Shown here in pieces: positions 15,859-20,882 of a DNA stretch of 20,882 nt. A program made the translations under genes and the position numbers. Source of the stretch: an uncultured Bacilli bacterium. GTDB taxonomy: Bacteria; Bacillota_I; Bacilli_A; RF39; UBA660. Numbering within the stretch: the stretch's first letter is position 1; each line of letters opens with the position of its first letter. The notes under the pieces are model-generated. The model had not been told where the DNA came from. It ran no database searches and saw only the letters and a program-made list of their open reading frames with translations. The DNA is taken from NCBI GenBank assembly GCA_947628495.1, contig CANRAC010000005.1, positions 1-20,882 on the forward strand. Reading direction: 5' to 3'.

Positions 15859-16641
15859 TTATAACTTATTAGCAATGGCAATAAAAACTTCAATTGGAAT
15901 TTCTTCAGCTCTATTAGTTAAAGATAAATTATAATTACTTAAAATATCACCAATTTTATTTAAATCATAATTTCCTAAATTATTTTTTAAATTTTTTCTT
16001 TTCTGACGAAAAGCGTCTTTAACTAAGTCAAAAAATTTATCTTCATTTAAAACATTAAATTTATGTTCTCTTCTTTGAAATTTTACTACAGCACTATCCA
16101 CATTAGGTACTGGATTAAAACTTGCTCTAGGTACATCAAAAATTTTTTCAATTTCATAAAAGTAATTTAAATAAATCGTTAAAGATCCATAATTTTTAGA
16201 GCATGGTTTCGCACAAAAACGCTCGGCTACTTCTTTTTGGACCATTAAAAGCATTGCTTCAACATTTAAGTTAGAATCAATAATTTTTTTTATAATCGGC
16301 GTTGTAATATAATATGGTAAATTAGCAATTACATATAGATTTTCATATTTATAAGTTTGAATATCTTCTGTAATATCAACTTGTAAAATATCTTCATAAA
16401 TTATATTAGTTTTACTTTCTTTAATTTTTTCTAAATATGGTTTAGTTCTTTCATCTATTTCATAACAAATTAAATTAACTTTTTTATCTTGGATTTTCTT
16501 AGTTAAAGCTCCTTGTCCTGGGCCAATTTCTATGACTAAATCATTTTCTTTTAAATCAACTGCATTTACTATATTGTTAAGAATTGTTTCATCTTTTAAA
16601 AAGTTTTGTCCCAAGCTTTTTTTATGTTTAAAATTATTCAT
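15859..16641 (-). CDS. rsmA: 16S rRNA (adenine(1518)-N6/adenine(1519)-N6)-dimethyltransferase
   Basis: RsmA (KsgA) dimethylates the two adjacent adenines in the 3'-terminal hairpin of 16S rRNA during small-subunit maturation, using SAM. The 260-residue protein shows the KsgA opening KKSLGQNFL (7-15), SAM-binding motif EIGPGQGALT (38-47), acidic EID (61-63), motif IV NLPYYITTPI (107-116), and FNPVPNVDSAVV (175-186). Length is close to the family norm. I start at the ATG at 16641, preceded by GGTGAT six bases away; the frame is open a few codons further but without a standard start and site. It lies between htpG and the polysaccharide operon on the same strand and appears to be its own unit, bounded by the htpG terminator upstream and the operon promoter downstream. 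Confidence 0.96.
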   Translation of the reverse strand: MNNFKHKKSLGQNFLKDETILNNIVNAVDLKENDLVIEIGPGQGALTKKIQDKKVNLICYEIDERTKPYLEKIKESKTNIIYEDILQVDITEDIQTYKYENLYVIANLPYYITTPIIKKIIDSNLNVEAMLLMVQKEVAERFCAKPCSKNYGSLTIYLNYFYEIEKIFDVPRASFNPVPNVDSAVVKFQRREHKFNVLNEDKFFDLVKDAFRQKRKNLKNNLGNYDLNKIGDILSNYNLSLTNRAEEIPIEVFIAIANKL

Positions 16642-16713
16642 GTATATCACCAACAATATTATAAAACATAATTAATCAATTTTCTTTAGCAATTTATTTA
16701 AAATTTTCTTTGA

Positions 16714-16722
16714 ATTATAACA
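16714..16722 (-). promoter_or_regulatory. Candidate extended -10 promoter of rsmA/ksgA
   Basis: The minus strand reads TGTTATAAT, an exact extended -10, just downstream of the htpG terminator and about 73 bases before the rsmA start. A second TATAAT lies closer (16663-16658) but has no -35 and no TG extension. No good -35 accompanies either, so the exact start is uncertain. Confidence 0.42.
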
Positions 16723-16726
16723 AGCA

Positions 16727-16752
16727 CTAAAAAAAGCTACATTTCTGTAACT
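16727..16752 (-). terminator. Intrinsic terminator of htpG
   Basis: Immediately after the htpG TAA the minus strand forms AGTTACA-GAAA-TGTAGCT followed by six or more T residues. The seven-pair stem has one G-U pair and is closed by a GNRA tetraloop, a classical stable Rho-independent terminator. It separates htpG from rsmA. Confidence 0.8.
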
Positions 16753-18618
16753 TTATTTGGCAATCATTTCACAAATTAAATTTGTAATTTCAGTCGGATT
16801 TTCAATAGGAAGTCCTTCTATTAATCTTGCCTGTGCATATAAAACTTTACTATAATCCTTCAATTGTTCTTTATCTTTCTTATATAAATCTTGAATCTTT
16901 TTGGCTATAGGATGGTTTTCATTTATTTCTAATATCTTTTCCGCATTAATATTCTCTTGAGTTGGCATAGCATTCATTACTTTTTCCATTTCGACCGATA
17001 TTTCGCCAACTGATGTTAAACATACAGGATGATTCTTTAATTTATTAGTAAACTTTACTTCTTTCACGGCAATGGTATCCTTAATTAAATCTAACATTTC
17101 CTTAGATTTTTCATTTAATTTCTTCAAAGCTTCTTTTTCTTCTTCGCTATCTAAATCTATATTATCAGAACAAACATTTCTAAAGTCTTTATCTTCATAT
17201 TTCATTAAAGTTTTTAAAACAAACTCATCGACATAATCGGTGCAATATAATACTTCCTTACCTTTAGCTACTACAGCTTCAACTTGCGGTAACATGGCAA
17301 TTTGCTCCGTTGTATTTCCACAAGCATAATATATATCTTTATAATCTTTATTACGTTTTACATAGTCTGCTAAAGTAATTAATTTTTCTTCTTTTGATGA
17401 ATAAAACATTAATAAATCTTGCAATTTATCTTTATTCATTCCGAAATCATTATAAACTCCCACTTTTATTTGCATTCCAAATGCTTCCCAAAATTTTAAA
17501 TAATCGACTTCTTTTTTAGCCTGCATTTCCAACAACTCTGATTTAATGCGTTTTTCAATATTTGTAGCAATCGTTTTTAAGACACGATTTTGTTGCAAAG
17601 TTTCTCGCGAAATATTCAATGATAAATCTGGAGAATCCACAACTCCTTTAACAAAGCTGAAATAATCAGGTACTAAATCCGCACATTTTTCCATAATTAA
17701 CACGCCATTAGAGTATAATTGTAATCCTTTTTCATAATCTTTTGAATAATAATCGTAGGCAGCATGGGAAGGAATATAAATTAATGAATTATATTCAATT
17801 GTTCCTTCGGCAGCCGTATGAATTTGAGTAAGAGGTTTTTCATAATCAAAAAATTTATCAGAATAGAAAGTATCATAGTCTTCTTGTTTAATATCTTTTT
17901 TATTTCTTTTCCACAAAGGTACTAAACTATTAATAACTTCAATTTCTTTATATTCTTCAAATTCATTTTCTTGACCTTCTTTTTCTTTAGTTTTAGTAAC
18001 TTCCATCTTAATAGGATATGTAATGTAATCAGAATATTTTTTAATTAGACTTTTGATATTATATTCTTCTAAATATTTATCATATTCTTTATCATCATCT
18101 TTAATTGTTAAAATAATATCCGTTCCATAATTTTCTTTAGTGCATTTTTTTATACTATAACCATCAATCCCAGATGATACCCAGCTATAAGCTTCTTCAC
18201 TACCAAATGCTTTTGAAATTACTTCAACTTTGGATGCTACCATAAAAGCTGAGTAAAATCCTACTCCAAATTGGCCAATTATATCAATATTTTCTTTTTT
18301 CTTATTATCATTTTTAAAATCAAAAGATCCACTTTTAGCAATCGTTCCCAAATTTGTTTCAAGTTCTTCTTTGGTCATACCAATACCATTATCAGATATT
18401 GTTAAAGTTCTATTTTCTTTATCAATATTGATGAAAATAGCAAAGTCATCTTTTTTAACCTTAATTTTTCGATCTGTTAATGATTTATAATGTAATTTAT
18501 CAATCGCATCAGATGCATTAGAAATGACTTCTCTTAAAAATATTTCTTTATTAGTATAGATTGAATTAATCATTAACTCCATTAATCTTTTTGATTCAGC
18601 TTTAAATTCTTTTTTCAT
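16753..18618 (-). CDS. htpG: Molecular chaperone HtpG (Hsp90)
   Basis: HtpG is the bacterial Hsp90, an ATP-dependent dimeric cytoplasmic chaperone. The 621-residue protein is full length. The GHKL ATPase domain is intact: EVISNASDAIDKL (30-42) with the ATP-contacting Asn34, ISDNGIGM (74-81), GTIAKSG (91-97) and GQFGVGFYSAFMV (115-127). In the middle domain, LNISRETLQQNR near the segment's end carries the catalytic-loop arginine region. The start ATG at 18618 follows AGGAGG by six bases. Upstream are a consensus promoter and two CIRCE-like dyads, implying HrcA repression, and a terminator overlaps the stop region. In Bacillus subtilis htpG is not CIRCE-controlled, so the operator is a notable difference. 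No hrcA or dnaK genes are in the window. Confidence 0.98.
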   Translation of the reverse strand: MKKEFKAESKRLMELMINSIYTNKEIFLREVISNASDAIDKLHYKSLTDRKIKVKKDDFAIFINIDKENRTLTISDNGIGMTKEELETNLGTIAKSGSFDFKNDNKKKENIDIIGQFGVGFYSAFMVASKVEVISKAFGSEEAYSWVSSGIDGYSIKKCTKENYGTDIILTIKDDDKEYDKYLEEYNIKSLIKKYSDYITYPIKMEVTKTKEKEGQENEFEEYKEIEVINSLVPLWKRNKKDIKQEDYDTFYSDKFFDYEKPLTQIHTAAEGTIEYNSLIYIPSHAAYDYYSKDYEKGLQLYSNGVLIMEKCADLVPDYFSFVKGVVDSPDLSLNISRETLQQNRVLKTIATNIEKRIKSELLEMQAKKEVDYLKFWEAFGMQIKVGVYNDFGMNKDKLQDLLMFYSSKEEKLITLADYVKRNKDYKDIYYACGNTTEQIAMLPQVEAVVAKGKEVLYCTDYVDEFVLKTLMKYEDKDFRNVCSDNIDLDSEEEKEALKKLNEKSKEMLDLIKDTIAVKEVKFTNKLKNHPVCLTSVGEISVEMEKVMNAMPTQENINAEKILEINENHPIAKKIQDLYKKDKEQLKDYSKVLYAQARLIEGLPIENPTEITNLICEMIAK

Positions 18619-18627
18619 ATAATCCTC

Positions 18628-18654
18628 CTAGCACTCATTTAATGCATTTGCTAA
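18628..18654 (-). promoter_or_regulatory. Second, degenerate CIRCE-like dyad overlapping the htpG ribosome site
   Basis: On the minus strand TTAGCAAAT-N9-GAGTGCTAG lies between the -10 and the start codon. Against CIRCE (TTAGCACTC-N9-GAGTGCTAA) the right half matches 8 of 9 and the left half 6 of 9, with the canonical nine-base spacing. Its right half runs into the AGGAGG site. HrcA bound here would block elongation or an RNA form could affect translation, but the mismatches make binding uncertain. Confidence 0.5.
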
Positions 18655-18658
18655 TTAA

Positions 18659-18688
18659 ATTATAATACTAAAAATTAGCACTTGTCAA
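18659..18688 (-). promoter_or_regulatory. htpG promoter (TTGACA-N18-TATAAT)
   Basis: Both hexamers match the sigma-A consensus perfectly: TTGACA at 18688-18683 and TATAAT at 18664-18659, with an 18-base spacer. The -35 is inside the CIRCE-like palindrome, so a bound repressor would exclude RNA polymerase. The leader would be about 35 bases. Confidence 0.82.
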
Positions 18689-18706
18689 TAATAGAGTGCT
18701 AATTTT
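18671..18706 (-). promoter_or_regulatory. CIRCE-like operator of htpG, also a possible terminator of the upstream gene
   Basis: TTAGCACTT-N10-GAGTGCTAA (plus strand, 18675-18702) matches the HrcA operator at 17 of 18 arm positions, with a spacer one base longer than the usual nine. The symmetry extends to perfect 12-base arms (18671-18682 and 18695-18706) around a 12-base loop. It begins right after the TAG of the TPR-like gene and, on the minus strand, ends in a run of T residues, so it could fold as that gene's Rho-independent terminator. The operator overlaps the htpG -35. Confidence 0.78.
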
Positions 18707-19795
18707 CTAATCTTTACTTGCTATTTTAAATTCAATAAAGCTATTTTCCACTTTTTGTGACAAAAATACACCGTATACTTTTACTATGTATGGACTATTT
18801 TTAGCCATCTCTTCTTCTACAACTAAATCTTTAGAATCAATAATTGTATATCCTTTATAAGTATTATTTTTATCTTCTAACACATATTCTATTCGGCGTG
18901 GTTCCTTTTTATTAGGAAACTCTTCTAGTAGTTTATGATTATTAACTATTTTAAGAGTTATATCTTCCGTAATATCTTTTTTGCCCTCATCGATATTTAC
19001 CCAAAAGCTATGTAGGTACGTATCATCTTTAGTTAAAGCAAAAATGTCTTCTTCAATATCATACTTCACATCTATATTATTTTGTACTAAATTTTCCTCA
19101 TGCAGTAACTGTTTTAATAAATCAATATTCTTTTTCGGCGCGCCGATATTGATATTGTTTTTTAAAAAGATATTAATAGCATCGGGTAAAGTCATTTTAA
19201 AAGAATGATTATTAATAGTTTGCCGAATAAAATTAAGTTCACTTTTAGCATTATTACTTTCTTCATATTCTAAGCTAAACATATATAAAGCATATGCCAC
19301 TTCAAAAATTCCTTGTTCAATATAGTAATATCCTAAAGCTCGATAGTATTTAGCAACATCCCGAGCTGTAATTATTAAAGGATAAACTTTTTTAGTCGTA
19401 GCATATAATTTGGGCCAGTCTTTTTGGAACTTATATGTTTCACACTCTTCAAAAATTAAATCAGTATTCATAGGATTATAACTTAATCCCTTTTCCGCAT
19501 AAGCTAATGCTTTTTTATATTCTTTGTTTTCATTAGCTATATAAGCAAGCCACTGATAAGCAACGTCTATTTTATAACTAACCCATGCCACATTTTTAAC
19601 CGGTTTATGTAATTGGGTATATAGGTAAAATTCAGCCACATTATTAAAACAAAGACTAATTTCGTCTTTTGATTTTTTTATTAATGGTTGCACTTTCTGA
19701 ATATATTCTTTTAATACGTTTTCAGCTTCGTCAAATTTCTTATTATTTATTAAGTCACTAGCTTTTATTAAATTATTATTAATTTCCTGAATCAT
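18707..19795 (-). CDS. TPR-like repeat protein of unknown function
   Basis: This 362-residue soluble protein has no signal peptide or membrane segment. Residues about 5-190 are helical with TPR-like spacing: EYKKALAYAEKGLSYNPMN near 92-110 is a good TPR second helix with the usual Pro at its end, and flanking pairs lie around 13-30, 75-90 and 148-178. The C-terminal part (about 230-360) is predicted by eye to be beta-rich and acidic, with no recognised motif. TPR proteins act as protein-protein adaptors, and being just upstream of htpG makes chaperone-related work possible, but this is only positional. Start at 19795 follows AGGAGA. It lies 39 bases after the metalloprotease-like gene, probably in one transcript, and is probably terminated by the CIRCE palindrome. 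Confidence 0.7.
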   Translation of the reverse strand: MIQEINNNLIKASDLINNKKFDEAENVLKEYIQKVQPLIKKSKDEISLCFNNVAEFYLYTQLHKPVKNVAWVSYKIDVAYQWLAYIANENKEYKKALAYAEKGLSYNPMNTDLIFEECETYKFQKDWPKLYATTKKVYPLIITARDVAKYYRALGYYYIEQGIFEVAYALYMFSLEYEESNNAKSELNFIRQTINNHSFKMTLPDAINIFLKNNINIGAPKKNIDLLKQLLHEENLVQNNIDVKYDIEEDIFALTKDDTYLHSFWVNIDEGKKDITEDITLKIVNNHKLLEEFPNKKEPRRIEYVLEDKNNTYKGYTIIDSKDLVVEEEMAKNSPYIVKVYGVFLSQKVENSFIEFKIASKD

Positions 19796-19834
19796 AACTA
19801 TCTCCTAAGTTTTATCATATTTGAATTAAAACTA

Positions 19835-20797
19835 CTACTTTATATCATTAGAAACAATTTGTTGATAAAATGGTATTATCTCTTTTAGAAAAAATATTTC
19901 ATAATTATTATATAACGAATATTTTTGAAACAATAAGTTCACTAAATCTTGAAAGTAAAATATATTTAATTTTTTTTGTTTATTTATATATGTCTGCAGC
20001 TTCTCTAATCCCAAATCATCTACAGCCAAATAACATTCATTGCTCCTAACAATAACTTCTTCGAATAAACCAAGAGGTGTGTGATATTGATATAATTTAT
20101 CATTATATACTAAGTCTTCATGTTTATTAACAAAATTTAATTGATTTGAATATCTATCGATTATTTTTTTTACAAAGGGATGCGAGAATTCATGAAAAAT
20201 AAAACTAATTTTTTCTTTTTTTAAAATACAATTTAATTTTTCCATTGGAAATTTAATGGTACAAAATAAATTGTTTTTGTACCTTGTTCCAAAATTTCCT
20301 GATATAAAACTAACATTGAAATTAAGAGTGTTTTCATAATTATTATAAAAATCGCATATTTTATTTAGATTAAACTTGTCATAATACTCACATATTTTAC
20401 CTAAATTCTTTAAATAAAAATTCTGGTATTTTGCATATAAATATGGCATATTTAAAGTATTAAAAAAATTTTCCATTAAATCAATTGCTATTTTTAAAGT
20501 TCCTATATCTTTGTTACATTCTTTAGTCAAATATTGTAAATCATATTCATTATCATTTACAGAATTCATTATTTCCGCTAATGCAGAAAAGTATAAATGA
20601 TTTTTTAAGTATTCTATGAGTTTATTTACTTCCTTGTTTGTTAAATCAATTTCTTGAGCTAGCATATTAAAATAGTCTGTATCTTTATAAAGCCATTCCG
20701 CCTTGGGGATACCAATTGCTTGTAAAACAGAAACTAACTCGAATTTTAAATTTATAATATAGTTAATTTTACCTTTAATGCTATAAATATAATTCAT
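19835..20797 (-). CDS. HExxH zinc-metalloprotease-like protein (DUF4932-like), unknown function
   Basis: This 320-residue protein has HEFSH at 202-206 within FIFHEFSHPFVKKI, the zinc-binding HExxH of gluzincin-type proteases, and FEEVIVRSNE near 245-254, whose glutamates (246/247) could be the third zinc ligand. This layout resembles the DUF4932 family, whose members begin with a segment like FELVSVLQAIG (about 19-29). No signal peptide or membrane segment is evident, so it is probably cytoplasmic. The rest is helical and rich in Tyr, Asn and Lys. I place the start at the ATG at 20797, which follows AAAGGA by six bases and fits the family's N-terminus; the frame stays open upstream with ATGs at 20860 and 20875 that have poor ribosome sites, so a longer form cannot be ruled out. 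Substrate unknown. Confidence 0.62.
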   Translation of the reverse strand: MNYIYSIKGKINYIINLKFELVSVLQAIGIPKAEWLYKDTDYFNMLAQEIDLTNKEVNKLIEYLKNHLYFSALAEIMNSVNDNEYDLQYLTKECNKDIGTLKIAIDLMENFFNTLNMPYLYAKYQNFYLKNLGKICEYYDKFNLNKICDFYNNYENTLNFNVSFISGNFGTRYKNNLFCTIKFPMEKLNCILKKEKISFIFHEFSHPFVKKIIDRYSNQLNFVNKHEDLVYNDKLYQYHTPLGLFEEVIVRSNECYLAVDDLGLEKLQTYINKQKKLNIFYFQDLVNLLFQKYSLYNNYEIFFLKEIIPFYQQIVSNDIK

Positions 20798-20858
20798 TAA
20801 TAATCCTTTCCCTGTATTTAGAAATTTCTTATCTTCTCGAACTACGCGTATTTTGTTC

Positions 20859-20864
20859 ATTATA
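20859..20864 (-). promoter_or_regulatory. Candidate -10 box of the metalloprotease-like gene
   Basis: TATAAT on the minus strand would place a transcript start near 20852 and a leader of about 55 bases before the ATG at 20797, which favours that shorter start. The matching -35 would lie at or beyond the window edge and cannot be checked. Confidence 0.3.
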
Positions 20865-20882
20865 AAGATTTCCATTAAAAAG

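Noticed and set aside
1..20882. CRISPR arrays, insertion sequences, tRNA or rRNA genes, prophage genes
   Set aside because: No regularly spaced repeats, transposase motifs, tRNA cloverleaf or rRNA-like stretch was seen. The only close internal similarity is the DUF616 paralogue pair.

Overview
The window is a very AT-rich bacterial chromosome segment (coding strands full of Lys, Asn, Ile, Phe and Tyr) from a low-GC Firmicutes or Tenericutes-type organism. An HrcA/CIRCE-type heat-shock operator, strong AGGAGG or GGTGAT ribosome sites and a TagG/TagH-type exporter point that way, and nothing suggests an outer membrane. TGA is used as a stop (14521-14523) and all genes read through at normal length, so the standard bacterial code fits better than the mycoplasma code. 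I cannot name the species; an uncultured gut Bacilli/RF39- or Erysipelotrichales-like lineage is a guess. The 17 genes are tightly packed and no gap exceeds 300 bases.

Layout. (1) 113-3012, plus strand: acpS (holo-ACP synthase), then an AlgI-type MBOAT O-acyltransferase and an SGNH-like membrane-anchored partner, together a probable exopolymer O-acylation pair. (2) 3087-15792, minus strand: an eleven-gene surface-polysaccharide operon. In transcription order it holds a Wzy/WaaL-like membrane protein, two GT4 glycosyltransferases, a short UDP-sugar dehydrogenase-like protein, a DPM1-like GT2, a GT-C-like membrane protein fused to a methyltransferase, two DUF616 (TOD1/MUCI70-like) proteins of which one is fused to a zinc ribbon and a methyltransferase, another putative glycosyltransferase, and the permease and ATPase of a polysaccharide ABC exporter. 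A promoter (TTGTCA-N17-CATAAT) lies just ahead of it, a weaker internal extended -10 precedes the dehydrogenase, and an AT-rich terminator-like hairpin follows the last gene. (3) 15859-16641, minus: ksgA/rsmA. (4) 16753-18618, minus: htpG (Hsp90), with a GAAA-loop terminator at its stop and a compact control region (consensus promoter plus two CIRCE-like dyads) upstream. (5) 18707-20797, minus: a TPR-like protein and an HExxH metalloprotease-like protein, both of unknown role.

How the genes may work together (inference). The GT4, DUF616 and other cytoplasmic transferases would build a glycan on a lipid carrier, and the ABC pair would export it. The GT2 would make a polyprenyl-phosphate sugar for the adjacent GT-C-like protein to add side sugars outside the membrane. 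The Wzy/WaaL-like protein would polymerise or ligate the product. The two fused methyltransferase domains suggest a methylated sugar or a methyl cap. The convergent MBOAT/SGNH pair could acylate the same polymer. No initiating phosphoglycosyltransferase (TagO, PglC or WbaP type), Wzx flippase or GtrA flippase is present in the window, so the pathway must draw on genes elsewhere.

The points most worth a second look are the two domain fusions in the polysaccharide operon, the dehydrogenase lacking its sugar-nucleotide-binding C-terminal domain, the combination of a Wzy/WaaL-like protein with an ABC exporter, and the htpG control region, where one 36-bp palindrome appears to be operator, promoter overlap and terminator of the upstream gene at once.
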